Shown here: piece after piece, positions 35,215 to 43,544 of the stretch
Numbering within the stretch: position 1 is the first letter of the stretch
How the letters are laid out: every line of letters starts with the position of its first letter
NCBI GenBank assembly: GCA_015056575.1
Contig: SVGA01000025.1
Location: 1-55,992 of the forward strand
DNA: 55,992 nt
Direction of reading: 5' to 3'
Source: Butyrivibrio sp.
GTDB lineage: Bacteria > Bacillota > Clostridia > Lachnospirales > Lachnospiraceae
The notes under the pieces: generated by a model
Seen by the model: only the letters and a program-made list of their open reading frames with translations
What the model was told of the DNA's origin: nothing
Database searches by the model: none
Translations under genes and position numbers: made by a program

Positions 35215-36306
35215 ATGGCCAAAAAAGCATTGATAACCGGTATTACCGGGCAGGACGGATCATATCTTGCTGAGTTTCTGCTTGAGAAGGGATATGACGT
35301 CCATGGCATAATCAGAAGGTCCTCAGTTGATTACAGAGAGAGGATAGCGCATCTTGAGGGTCGGCCCAACTTCCACCTTCACTACGGAGATCTGGGAGAT
35401 TCCATGAGCATTCTCGGAGTTGTTTTTAAGGTTCGTCCCGACGAGATCTACAACCTGGCAGCGCAGTCCCACGTTCAGGTTTCCTTTGATTCACCTGAGT
35501 TCACAGCGGATGTTGATGCAACCGGCGTTCTCAGAGTTCTTGAAGCAGTAAGGCTCTGCGGACTTGGTGATACCTGCCGGATCTACCAGGCTTCAACTTC
35601 AGAGCTCTACGGAAAGGTTGAGGAGGTTCCTCAGAACGAGAAAACTCCTTTCCACCCCTACAGCCCCTACGCTGTTGCCAAGCTCTACGGCTACTGGATC
35701 GTCAAGGAGTACAGGGAAGCCTACAACATGTTCTGCTGCTCGGGAATTCTTTTCAATCATGAGTCAGAGCGCCGCGGCGAGACCTTCGTCACCCGTAAGA
35801 TCACACTGGCAGCCTCCAGGATCGCTCAGGGCAAGCAGGATAAGCTCTACCTCGGAAACCTCTCCAGCCTTCGCGACTGGGGCTACGCCAAGGACTATGT
35901 TGAGTGCATGTGGCTGATCCTCCAGAACGATAAGCCTGAGGATTTCGTTATCGCCACAGGTGTGCAGCACTCCGTTCGCGAGTTTGCGCAGCTGGCTTTC
36001 CACTATGCAGGCATCGAGATCGAGTTCAGGGGCGAGGGAGCTGACGAGAAGGGCTACGACAAGGCTACAGGCAAGGTGCTGATCGAGGTATCACCTGACT
36101 TCTACAGACCTACAGACGTTGTAAATCTCTGGGGAGATCCCACCAAGGCTAAAGAGAAGCTTCACTGGAATCCTCAGACCACTTCCTTCGAGGATCTTGT
36201 AAGGATCATGGTTGAGCACGATATGGCAAAGGTTGCCGTTGAGCGTGCCAACGAGCGCGTTGAGTTCAACCTGGCAGAGTTCCTGGAGAAAGGTATTGAT
36301 AAGTAA
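35215..36306 (+). CDS. gmd: GDP-mannose 4,6-dehydratase
   Basis: 363 residues, the usual length. The NADP motif is [13 protein letters not shown] at 8-20. [21 protein letters not shown], and [12 protein letters not shown] are specific to Gmd, and the catalytic Tyr152 and Lys156 sit in [21 protein letters not shown] matches the GDP-mannose-binding block. It turns GDP-mannose into GDP-4-keto-6-deoxymannose in the cytoplasm. The next gene completes GDP-L-fucose synthesis. A GGAAAGGA ribosome site precedes the ATG. Confidence 0.96.
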   Translation: MAKKALITGITGQDGSYLAEFLLEKGYDVHGIIRRSSVDYRERIAHLEGRPNFHLHYGDLGDSMSILGVVFKVRPDEIYNLAAQSHVQVSFDSPEFTADVDATGVLRVLEAVRLCGLGDTCRIYQASTSELYGKVEEVPQNEKTPFHPYSPYAVAKLYGYWIVKEYREAYNMFCCSGILFNHESERRGETFVTRKITLAASRIAQGKQDKLYLGNLSSLRDWGYAKDYVECMWLILQNDKPEDFVIATGVQHSVREFAQLAFHYAGIEIEFRGEGADEKGYDKATGKVLIEVSPDFYRPTDVVNLWGDPTKAKEKLHWNPQTTSFEDLVRIMVEHDMAKVAVERANERVEFNLAEFLEKGIDK

Positions 36307-36321
36307 CAGAGGTAAAACACT

Positions 36322-37266
36322 ATGATGGAGAAAAAAGCTAAGATCTATGTGGCAGGCCATCGCGGAATGGTTGGCTCAGCCATCGTAAGAGAACTTGAGA
36401 AACAGGGCTACACAAACATCGTCACCAGAACCCACAAGGAACTGGACCTTATAAGACAGGATCAGGTGGAGAATTTCTTCGCTGACGAGAAGCCCGAATA
36501 TGTATTCCTGGCCGCAGCCAAGGTTGGCGGCATAATGGGCAATTCAGAGGCCCTTGCGGATTTCATGTATGACAACATGATCCTTGAGATGAACGTTATC
36601 AATGCAGCCTGGAAAAACGGCTGCAAGAAGCTGGAATTCCTTGGTTCTTCCTGCATCTATCCCAGAATGGCGCCTCAGCCCATGAAGGAGAGCTGCCTTC
36701 TGACTTCGGAGCTTGAGAAGACTAACGAGGCCTATGCTCTTGCCAAGATCTCGGGACTTAAGTACTGCGAGTACCTCAACAGACAGTACGGGACCGATTA
36801 CATCTCAGTAATGCCCACAAACCTTTACGGCCCCAATGACAACTATCACCCCACTCACTCCCACGTGCTTCCTGCACTTATCCGCAGGTTCCACGAGGCC
36901 AAGGAGCAGAACCTTCCATACGTAACCTGCTGGGGCGACGGAAGTCCACTTCGTGAGTTCCTCTATGTCGACGACCTGGCCAACCTGTGCGTATTCCTTA
37001 TGAATAACTACAGCGGCAACGAGACTGTCAATGCGGGAACCGGGAAGGAACTCACCATCAAGGAACTTACCGAGAAGGTTGCAGGCATCATCGGCTACAC
37101 CGGAGAGATCCGCTGGGATCCCACAAAGCCCAACGGCACACCAAGAAAACTTCTTGATGTTTCCAAGGCAAAAGAGCTGGGTTGGACCTACACCACAGAG
37201 CTGGATGACGGTATCAGACTGGCATACGAGGATTTCCTCAATAACCCTATGAGGGCAGAAAGATAA
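36322..37266 (+). CDS. fcl: GDP-L-fucose synthase
   Basis: 314 residues. The NADP motif is [11 protein letters not shown] (11-21). [20 protein letters not shown] (107-114) and YALAK with Tyr138 and Lys142 are hallmarks of the epimerase-reductase WcaG/Fcl; [12 protein letters not shown] also matches. It converts the Gmd product to GDP-L-fucose with NADPH. It follows gmd by 15 bp and ends before a strong terminator, so the two genes form a unit that supplies fucose to the neighbouring glycosyltransferases. Confidence 0.96.
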   Translation: MMEKKAKIYVAGHRGMVGSAIVRELEKQGYTNIVTRTHKELDLIRQDQVENFFADEKPEYVFLAAAKVGGIMGNSEALADFMYDNMILEMNVINAAWKNGCKKLEFLGSSCIYPRMAPQPMKESCLLTSELEKTNEAYALAKISGLKYCEYLNRQYGTDYISVMPTNLYGPNDNYHPTHSHVLPALIRRFHEAKEQNLPYVTCWGDGSPLREFLYVDDLANLCVFLMNNYSGNETVNAGTGKELTIKELTEKVAGIIGYTGEIRWDPTKPNGTPRKLLDVSKAKELGWTYTTELDDGIRLAYEDFLNNPMRAER

Positions 37267-37283
37267 AAGCAGGATAAATATGA

Positions 37284-37297
37284 GTCTCCATGGAGAC
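37284..37297. repeat. Perfect 14-bp palindrome after fcl
   Basis: GTCTCCATGGAGAC reads the same on both strands. It lies between the fcl stop and its terminator and has no assigned role. Confidence 0.6.
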
Positions 37298-37320
37298 AAG
37301 AGTGTTTATGTTCATGATCA

Positions 37321-37351
37321 AAGGGCAGGTCGAAATTGACCTGCCCTTTTT
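37321..37351 (+). terminator. Rho-independent terminator of gmd-fcl
   Basis: An 11-bp perfect stem (37321-37331 with 37338-37348) closes a 6-base loop and runs into five T (37347-37351). Confidence 0.93.
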
Positions 37352-37413
37352 GCTTTACCAAAAATGCCTCGAACGAATTATACCATCGACGGCCAAGCCA
37401 CCTTCTCGGCAGC

Positions 37414-37926
37414 TCACTTTACCTGAAGCTCCTTGAGCCTGTCCTTGTTAAGCTTGCCGTCAGCGATGGTACTGGCGACCCAAAGCTTAAGGGATTCAAC
37501 CGTGGTGTCTATCTGATCAAGCTGACGCTGGATCTGAACAAAATCAGGAAGCTCATCATCGGAAATAACGCCATCAGCGGTGATGTCTATAAGCCTCACC
37601 TGCTGGGCATTCAGGTTATTGAGGGCCGATAGCATACTGAGGACTATCTCTGAAAGGGTTGAAACCTTGACCTCAGGAACATCGGTATCCTTACCTATGC
37701 GGCACTCGTGGGTGCAGTAATAGTTGCAAAGCTCAGGCTTCTTGTAAGCAGCGGCCATGTCTACAACATCCTCGGGATAAAGTGCTGTCTTGCCGGTCTC
37801 AAGCTTCTCAAGTCTGCTCTCGCTTATGGTTCCTATAAGTTCACTGGCCTGAGCCCTGGTAAGCCCGGCCTCCTCGCGGCTCTCAAAATATATATTCTTA
37901 TTCTCTTTAATCGACTTTTTCCCCAT
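37414..37926 (-). CDS. XRE-type helix-turn-helix protein with a predicted coiled C-terminal domain
   Basis: 170 residues. Residues about 12-62 form an XRE helix-turn-helix (FESREEAGLTRAQASELIG, then SRLEKLETGKTALYPEDVVDMAAAY). The middle contains a Cys-x-x-x-Cys-x4-Cys segment in CNYYCTHECRIG (about 87-98), and the rest is helical and acidic without membrane segments. Similar small XRE proteins are common in Clostridia but their targets are unknown. A strong GGAGGT site precedes the ATG. It is monocistronic by its flanks and could regulate either neighbouring operon; that is only a guess. Confidence 0.82.
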   Translation of the reverse strand: MGKKSIKENKNIYFESREEAGLTRAQASELIGTISESRLEKLETGKTALYPEDVVDMAAAYKKPELCNYYCTHECRIGKDTDVPEVKVSTLSEIVLSMLSALNNLNAQQVRLIDITADGVISDDELPDFVQIQRQLDQIDTTVESLKLWVASTIADGKLNKDRLKELQVK

Positions 37927-37955
37927 TTTGCACCTCCATAACTATACTTTCCATC

Positions 37956-37964
37956 ATTATAGCA
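37956..37964 (-). promoter_or_regulatory. Extended -10 promoter of the XRE gene
   Basis: On the minus strand TGCTATAAT (37956-37964) is an exact extended -10 element; no good -35 box is present. Its TG overlaps the T run of the terminator just upstream, so termination of one transcript and initiation of the next share the same bases. Confidence 0.68.
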
Positions 37965-38002
37965 AAAAAATGGTCCCCGGGGCGGAGTTTAGGGACCATT
38001 TT
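37964..38002 (-). terminator. Rho-independent terminator of the protease/cohesin operon
   Basis: Arms 37968-37977 and 37992-38001 pair as a stem that includes AATGGTCCC/GGGACCATT, and the minus strand then has seven T (37964-37970). It ends the leftward transcript that carries the cohesin and subtilase genes. Confidence 0.85.
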
Positions 38003-38035
38003 CAAAAATGAGCCCGCACCTCCGTCCCCGGGGAC
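37973..38035. repeat. GC-rich inverted pair of GTCCCCGGGG elements
   Basis: GTCCCCGGGGCGGAG (37973-37987) and its near-complement (38020-38035, one extra base) flank the terminator arm. Each contains the self-complementary core CCCCGGGG. The element is much more GC-rich than its surroundings and has the look of a dispersed genomic repeat. Confidence 0.6.
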
Positions 38036-38057
38036 TAATATTTAAGGGTCACAAAGA

Positions 38058-38858
38058 TCAACCAAAGATTCCAAGAAACTTCTTAACCTTTATGGAAAGA
38101 ACGTTAGATTCTTCAGAGAAGACTCTGTCAGAGCCTTTGCCCTGGAAGGCCTTTACCTTGTAGTAATATGTCCTGTTATTCTGAAGAACAACATCCCAGA
38201 AGCTTGTAGCTGTGGTTGTTGCGATCTCAGTGTACTTGCCATCCTTGGATGTGCTGCGGTACAGAACATATCCGTCAGCGTTCTTGTCCTTGCTCCATGT
38301 AACGTTAACACCGAGCAGTGTCTGGTTTAAAGACTTAAGAGCAGGCTTTGAAAGCTCAGCGCGGCCAACCTTAACAGTGTCTGTAAGATCGGTCTCAACC
38401 GGAATGAGCTCTTTTTCCTCGTTGTTGAGGTCAAATACTCTTGTGGTGATAACTGTATCCTGAGCTGAAGCGCCCTTCTTAACGTTGAACTTGATAGCAA
38501 CCAGTGTTCCGGCTGTATTCCTGGGAGCGTCGTTTACGAATGCAACGGCGATGCCCTTTCCTGTGGCATCAGCATAGTCACTGTTAAGATCGTAGTCGTC
38601 AAAGCGGTCAATCTCAATATCAGCGGCAACTTCAAGAACTTCGGGATCATATACCACTGCGATGTGTCCGTCTGTTACTTTTGTCTTGCTAAGAGTCAGA
38701 GTGTAAAATACCTTCTGGCTGTCATTCTTACCGGTAACGGTAACCTTTGTGTTAAGCGGTGTGCTCTTTGCTGCCTCTACCTTCTGCGCAGGAAGACCTG
38801 TGAAAAGAAGCAGCGCAGCAAGAAAAGCAGTCGCTGTTCTCTTTAAAATATTCTTCAT
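38058..38858 (-). CDS. Secreted protein with a cohesin-like domain and a fibronectin type III domain
   Basis: 266 residues. A signal peptide (positive start, helix about 10-23, AxA-type site near 29-30) is followed by a cohesin-like beta domain (about 33-165), recognisable by HIAVVYDPEVLEV at 65-77 and IAVAFVND...NTAGTLVAIKFNVKKG near 103-129, as in type I cohesins. A FN3 domain follows (about 168-258). There is no lipobox, sortase motif, SLH domain or C-terminal helix. The ATG overlaps the stop of the subtilase gene (TAATG), and its ribosome site is coded inside the last Gly-Gly codons of that gene, so the two are made together. The subtilase carries a dockerin, the usual partner of a cohesin. 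Confidence 0.85.
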   Translation of the reverse strand: MKNILKRTATAFLAALLLFTGLPAQKVEAAKSTPLNTKVTVTGKNDSQKVFYTLTLSKTKVTDGHIAVVYDPEVLEVAADIEIDRFDDYDLNSDYADATGKGIAVAFVNDAPRNTAGTLVAIKFNVKKGASAQDTVITTRVFDLNNEEKELIPVETDLTDTVKVGRAELSKPALKSLNQTLLGVNVTWSKDKNADGYVLYRSTSKDGKYTEIATTTATSFWDVVLQNNRTYYYKVKAFQGKGSDRVFSEESNVLSIKVKKFLGIFG

Positions 38859-41800
38859 TATTCGTTTCCTCCTAACTCCTTAGATGTTTCTTCATCAGCA
38901 GATGAAGCCTCGGGAGCTTCTTCCACATCTTCTTCCTGCTCTTCCGACTCATCATCTGTAGTCAGATCAGCAGCATCTGCTGTCTCGGAGGAAGCACTTG
39001 AAGCATCTTCATTGGAAATAGCTTCGTCTGTAACCTGATTGTCCGTATTCTCTACAGGCTGCTCTTCGGACTCTTCTGCAGCATCCTCGCCGGTCTTTTC
39101 TGTACCATTCTCGCCGGTCTTTTCTGTATCATCCGCAGGCTCGGTCACATCCTCGCTCTTATTGCTGTTGTTTGTGAATCTGAAGATTGATTCATTTAAT
39201 GCATAGTCAACAACATCAACATAGAATGTTCCTTCAGGCATCTTAATATTGACAGTTGCTTCTTCGCCCTTAGTTTCCTGATCAACAGCATATCTGTCTA
39301 TAATCTGACCTGCCTCATTGAGGATAAGGACTGCTGCCGAATAGCGGTTGTCCTGTACCTGAACACCAAGAGTTCCGTCCTCATTGAGTACATAGCCCGT
39401 AATCTCAGGAGCTGTGTTATCGATAGCAATAGGTGTTGAAGGAAGGTAAAGTCCCTTTCCGTCAAGAGTTGAAGGATCCTCTACATCATCATAGTAGCTG
39501 GGAACTGCCTGAAGGTTAACCAGAACCTCTGTGCCGTCCTCAAGAGGATTGCCCTCAGCATCGGTACCTGTCCAGAAAAGATCCTGTGTCTGCCAATAGT
39601 TTACGATCTGACCCTCATAGGAGAACTCTGCGTAATTCTCATAGTTCACATTCTTGAAGTACTCCTCACCGGTATTCTTATCTGTGATGGTAAGGATGGA
39701 TCTGCTGGCATTTCTGATAAGTGAATAGTACAGTGAGCCAAGAACCGTACCCATCTTTGGATCTGAACTTATGGCATTTCTGTCTGCAATATACTTAGCA
39801 TCCTTTGCAAAAAGATTAGGAACATAGAACAGCTCATTTTCCTCAGATGTATCACCGAAGGGATAGATTGTCAGGAAGTTTGTAGCTGTAATTCCTGAAT
39901 ATGTGAATCCATCGTAATTGGGATCATGTCTTGATGCCATGAAATCGAAATCCTCAAACATTGAAGGATCCATCCAGCTTCCGTAAAAGGCAAGGAAAGG
40001 AACTGACAGATCTACCGGTCCGTTAACATATACGAAACCGTCTACAAACATACCGTTCTCAAACTGCGCAAGATACTCTCTGTCTGCAGCTGAGAGATTG
40101 ATCGAAACATTTACCTTAGTTGAATCCTTAACCTGCATTACTCTGCGTCCAAGGTCAACCACTGAGTCTTTTTTCTTGAGCTGCTTACCAAAGATGTATA
40201 CGTCCTTGGTATCTACAATACCGTCTGTATTGAAGTCGAAATAGTCCTCGTTCTGGGATACAAGATTAAGATCGAGGCTTCCGTTTACTACCTGAAGAAG
40301 AGTCTTGCGGTCTTTCTTGTCTACTCTTCCGTCATAGTTAAGGTCATAAACAAGGGCTGTATCATCTGCTGTAAGTGTAACCTCAGGGCTGAGCTTATGA
40401 GACTCACACATGATGAAATAGTTCTGGATAAGCTCCTCAGTCAGAACACTTGAATCAAGCTCATAGTACTGAGGCTCATCTGTGAGGTTATATACATCAA
40501 ATGAGAAGTTGTAAGAGCCGTTCCTTGAAGGATCGTCTCCAAGAACAACCTTTACCTTTCCGTCGTTGCCGGCCTTATCGCCAACAAGAACGTATGCAGG
40601 TGATGTTACCGCATCATGTACGTTTGCAAGTCCTGCGCCCTGGGATCTGGGTGAGTACTCGGGAGCACTTTCATCATTACCGGTGGTAAGAGGATCTGCT
40701 GTGCTCATGATAAGAGCCTGAGCAAGGCTACGAACTGAAAGTCCGGTCTTTGCTGCAAGATCGTTCTCTTTAATATACTGCTCAACAAGAGCTGTCTGAC
40801 CTGCAATGGAAGGAGCAGCCATTGAGGTTCCGCTCATGTTTCCATAGGTTCCGCCGTCTCTTGTGGAATAGATGTTTCCGCCGGGTGCTGTGATCTCAGG
40901 CTTAAGATCAAGAGTCTCCGGAACACCTACAGATGAGAAATCACTCATGGTGTAGCCGTCAGCTGCCTCAAAGTTGGTTGCAGGTGTAGCTACAACAGTG
41001 AGAGTTCCTTCGTAAGCATTCTCTGCGATCTGCTCAGTTGCTGTTGCTGCAACTCCATTGCCTTCATCAAGGGTAACAGAAACAGCAGGGATAACAGCTG
41101 TGCTGCCCTGAAGGGTCATGGAGATGGTACCGGCCTGGTTGTTGTAGACAACAACAGCCTTAGCGCCTGCTGCCTCAGCATTCATCTGCTTCTCGCCAAA
41201 GGTAAGCTCTCCACGCTGAACGAATACGATCTTATCCTTTACAAGGCTATTTCCGTTCTCATCGACAAGAGCTTCGTAATCGGAAACAGAGCCTTTGCCG
41301 TTAATGAATACGAAGGGATATTCTGTTCCGCTTCCGTCAGCAGATATGTCCAGAGTGCTGAAATTAGGAGCCAGGGTATCGTTACCGTCTGTATAGTAGA
41401 TGTTCTTGCCATCTGCTGTAGCGAAGTAGTTACCTGTGAATCCGCTGTTAACAGCGCTGGCAACTGTGAATGCATTGTAGTAGGATCCGGGAGAACCGAT
41501 GGTATCCATGTTTACATCCCAGCTAAGGTTAGCACCCACTGCTGTGTCATCACCGAATCTTCCGGAGTTACCTGCAGAAATGGATACAACCGTACCTGTT
41601 CCTTCAAGTTTCTTGAAGATATCGTTGATATAAGCCTCTGAATCTGAAGAATATCCTGCTGAGGATGAACCAAGAGAGAGGTTAACAACATCAGCTTTAA
41701 GAAGAAGGGCATCCTCGATAGCTGCCATGTAGTCATCTGAATAAGCTCCGCCGCCTTTTCCGAATACCTTCATGGTGATCAGCTGTGCATCGGGAGCAAC

Positions 41801-43030
41801 ACCTACAACACCAAGATCCTGTCTTGCATACCCTGTCTCGGACGAAGCATTGGGTACATAAGTGTTGGCTGTTGCGATACCTGATACGTGTGTACCATGG
41901 TCGCCCTGGTCATCGTTTCCATGAGTTATATCAAGATCCTTATCAACATAGTTGAATGCGAAGGGAATCTTTTCACTAAGATAGAGATCGGAGGCTGTAA
42001 CGCCGCCGTTTCTCTGGGTTGCATTGAGGTTGGGAAGAACCGCTGCGATCTCACTCTCATCAAGGAGGCTGTAATCTGCAACACTCTTACCGGCCTTCTG
42101 AGCTGTCTCCTGAAGGTGAGCATCAAAAGCTCCTCCGTCAAAAGAGGGGTGATCGGCATCGATACCGGTATCGATGACTGCAATCCTTGTACCTGCGCCT
42201 GTATAGCCTGTTGTCCAGGCGTCATAACTTCCAACCATATCGCCTGCAGTGATGGTATTGATCTCTGCATCCGTAGTCTGAGGATCATACTTCTGAGCTA
42301 CATATACAGCCGCAACACCTTCTACGTCTGCGATGCTCTCGATATCCTTAAATGCAACATCTGCTGATACCGCATTTGTGAGGATCGAGAGATTATAATT
42401 TACTTCAAGAGCTGCTCCGTCAAGAGCCTGCGCTTCAATCTTTTCTACCTGAACTTCCTGCTCGGCAATGATGTTCTCAGACATATTCATGGCAGCATCA
42501 TTCTCGGCCAGAGTTTCTGTATCAAATCCGGCATCCAGCACGCTGTCGCCTTCCATAACGATGATTACACGGGTCTGCTCGTCAGGATCGGGAGTAGCAA
42601 CCGAGAAGTCTGTTGCCTCTCCTTCAATAAGGTCTTTACCGGCTGAAATCTCAAGGCCTTCCTCGGTGGGATCAACCTTTTCAAAGGCAAGCTCTTCATC
42701 TTCAGCAGCCTCAGTTTCTTCGCCTTCTTTTGCCTCATCAGCGGTTTCCCCGGTCTCTTCGTCTGTATTTGCCTCTGTTGCCGCATCGGTTTCCTCTGAT
42801 GCGTCCTTGGCAGCTTCCTCAGTAGCCTCTTCAGACTCTTTTTCCCCGGAAGTTGCTGCCTCACCTGCCTCATCGCCGGCTTCCTTAGTTCCTCCGGCCT
42901 CCGCAGCTTCTGCTGTCTCTTCAGCCAAAGCTTCAGATGCCGTTGCCGAAGCTGTGATAGCGGGCGAAAATGCCATAGCCGCACTAAGGATCACAGCCAG
43001 TGCCTTTTTAGGGCACACTCTTCTTTTCAT
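38858..43030 (-). CDS. Secreted S8 subtilase (lactocepin/C5a-peptidase-like) with an internal dockerin
   Basis: 1390 residues. Order: signal peptide (about 1-33); acidic Glu/Ala-rich stretch (34-118); I9-type propeptide (about 153-250); subtilase domain with D287, H378, N488 and S736 in the usual motifs DTGID, HGTHVSG, SAGNSG and GTSMAAP; a PA insert (about 565-680); a beta region like the Fn3_5 part of C5a peptidases, interrupted by a dockerin at 894-952 with two calcium loops (D896/N898/D900/D907 and D932/N934/D936/D943); further beta domains; an acidic Ser/Glu/Asp-rich tail (about 1290-1385). It has no LPxTG or transmembrane anchor. It should cut proteins outside the cell and dock onto a cohesin, possibly that of the next gene. 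Confidence 0.95.
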   Translation of the reverse strand: MKRRVCPKKALAVILSAAMAFSPAITASATASEALAEETAEAAEAGGTKEAGDEAGEAATSGEKESEEATEEAAKDASEETDAATEANTDEETGETADEAKEGEETEAAEDEELAFEKVDPTEEGLEISAGKDLIEGEATDFSVATPDPDEQTRVIIVMEGDSVLDAGFDTETLAENDAAMNMSENIIAEQEVQVEKIEAQALDGAALEVNYNLSILTNAVSADVAFKDIESIADVEGVAAVYVAQKYDPQTTDAEINTITAGDMVGSYDAWTTGYTGAGTRIAVIDTGIDADHPSFDGGAFDAHLQETAQKAGKSVADYSLLDESEIAAVLPNLNATQRNGGVTASDLYLSEKIPFAFNYVDKDLDITHGNDDQGDHGTHVSGIATANTYVPNASSETGYARQDLGVVGVAPDAQLITMKVFGKGGGAYSDDYMAAIEDALLLKADVVNLSLGSSSAGYSSDSEAYINDIFKKLEGTGTVVSISAGNSGRFGDDTAVGANLSWDVNMDTIGSPGSYYNAFTVASAVNSGFTGNYFATADGKNIYYTDGNDTLAPNFSTLDISADGSGTEYPFVFINGKGSVSDYEALVDENGNSLVKDKIVFVQRGELTFGEKQMNAEAAGAKAVVVYNNQAGTISMTLQGSTAVIPAVSVTLDEGNGVAATATEQIAENAYEGTLTVVATPATNFEAADGYTMSDFSSVGVPETLDLKPEITAPGGNIYSTRDGGTYGNMSGTSMAAPSIAGQTALVEQYIKENDLAAKTGLSVRSLAQALIMSTADPLTTGNDESAPEYSPRSQGAGLANVHDAVTSPAYVLVGDKAGNDGKVKVVLGDDPSRNGSYNFSFDVYNLTDEPQYYELDSSVLTEELIQNYFIMCESHKLSPEVTLTADDTALVYDLNYDGRVDKKDRKTLLQVVNGSLDLNLVSQNEDYFDFNTDGIVDTKDVYIFGKQLKKKDSVVDLGRRVMQVKDSTKVNVSINLSAADREYLAQFENGMFVDGFVYVNGPVDLSVPFLAFYGSWMDPSMFEDFDFMASRHDPNYDGFTYSGITATNFLTIYPFGDTSEENELFYVPNLFAKDAKYIADRNAISSDPKMGTVLGSLYYSLIRNASRSILTITDKNTGEEYFKNVNYENYAEFSYEGQIVNYWQTQDLFWTGTDAEGNPLEDGTEVLVNLQAVPSYYDDVEDPSTLDGKGLYLPSTPIAIDNTAPEITGYVLNEDGTLGVQVQDNRYSAAVLILNEAGQIIDRYAVDQETKGEEATVNIKMPEGTFYVDVVDYALNESIFRFTNNSNKSEDVTEPADDTEKTGENGTEKTGEDAAEESEEQPVENTDNQVTDEAISNEDASSASSETADAADLTTDDESEEQEEDVEEAPEASSADEETSKELGGNE

Positions 43031-43046
43031 ACACGTTCCTCCAATG

Positions 43047-43301
43047 TTAGTTTTTAGTAGGTCTTGCGGGTATCTCGATCTTGACGCGGCTCACAACGGA
43101 AAGCTGCCGTATCCCCTCAACAAACTCTCCGCTGATCCTGGCGACAACAGCATTTCCCCTGTTGTCTATCCTCGAGATGTCAAGCTTCTCCCCTCCAAGA
43201 ACCTCGCTCTCAACTGCCTTAACACCGTCTTCGATAGCCGTATCTGCCGAAAATACTATGTATGCGCGCACCGGCGCCTCTCCATAATCAATTATTCTCA
43301 T
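43047..43301 (-). CDS. Small stand-alone I9-like (subtilisin propeptide-like) protein
   Basis: 84 residues from the ATG at 43301 (ribosome site GGAG 8 bases upstream); an earlier in-frame start at 43340 has none. It has no signal peptide. The pattern of an N-terminal strand AYIVFSA, a helix, NAVVARISGEFVEGIRQLSVVSRVKIE and the terminal strand follows the inhibitor I9 fold, in which xGxx-helix-LxxLxxVxxVE is typical. It lies 16 bp before the subtilase, which has its own I9 propeptide. A role as intracellular inhibitor or folding helper is inferred; the match was made by eye. Confidence 0.65.
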   Translation of the reverse strand: MRIIDYGEAPVRAYIVFSADTAIEDGVKAVESEVLGGEKLDISRIDNRGNAVVARISGEFVEGIRQLSVVSRVKIEIPARPTKN

Positions 43302-43335
43302 GCTCCAAACTCCGGTTTTTTTTTCGCATCGCGCA

Positions 43336-43366
43336 TTCAACGCATTGTACTTTCAACGCATTGTAC
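43336..43366. repeat. 15-bp direct repeat in the leader of the protease operon
   Basis: TTCAACGCATTGTAC occurs at 43336-43350 and 43352-43366, one base apart. It lies between the predicted start of transcription and the first gene, a place for a repressor site or an RNA control element. Confidence 0.7.
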
Positions 43367-43404
43367 CGTTATCGCTTTTAAGTGCTAAAGCGGTGGTAAA
43401 TTTA

Positions 43405-43434
43405 AGTTTAATATTCCGCATATTGGCCTGTCAA
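43405..43434 (-). promoter_or_regulatory. Promoter of the I9-like/subtilase/cohesin operon
   Basis: On the minus strand, an exact TTGACA (43429-43434) and TAAACT (43405-43410) are 18 bp apart. It gives a leader of about 95 bases, which contains the direct repeats and a CGCTTT/AAAGCG hairpin. Confidence 0.7.
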
Positions 43435-43477
43435 TAGAATTATGAACAAAATCTAAAATTTATAAAATAAATATAAA

Positions 43478-43513
43478 GAGAGCGCTGTGTTTCCCCGAAA
43501 ACACGGCGCTCTC
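43478..43513 (-). terminator. Rho-independent terminator of the ABC importer operon
   Basis: A 15-bp stem with one wobble pair (43478-43492 with 43499-43513). On the minus strand it is followed by a T-rich, A/T-only stretch. It lies 31 bp past the stop of the binding-protein gene. Confidence 0.85.
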
Positions 43514-43544
43514 CCCATTCTCTTTCCTTTTATAAGTCTAAGGA

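Noticed and set aside
38858..39180. Sortase anchor at the end of the subtilase
   Set aside because: The acidic tail ends in KELGGNE with no LPxTG-like motif and no hydrophobic helix.
42468..43388. A 306-codon plus-strand open frame very rich in Ser and Ala
   Set aside because: It is the antisense image of the acidic Glu/Ala stretch of the subtilase; the repetitive composition keeps the opposite frame open.
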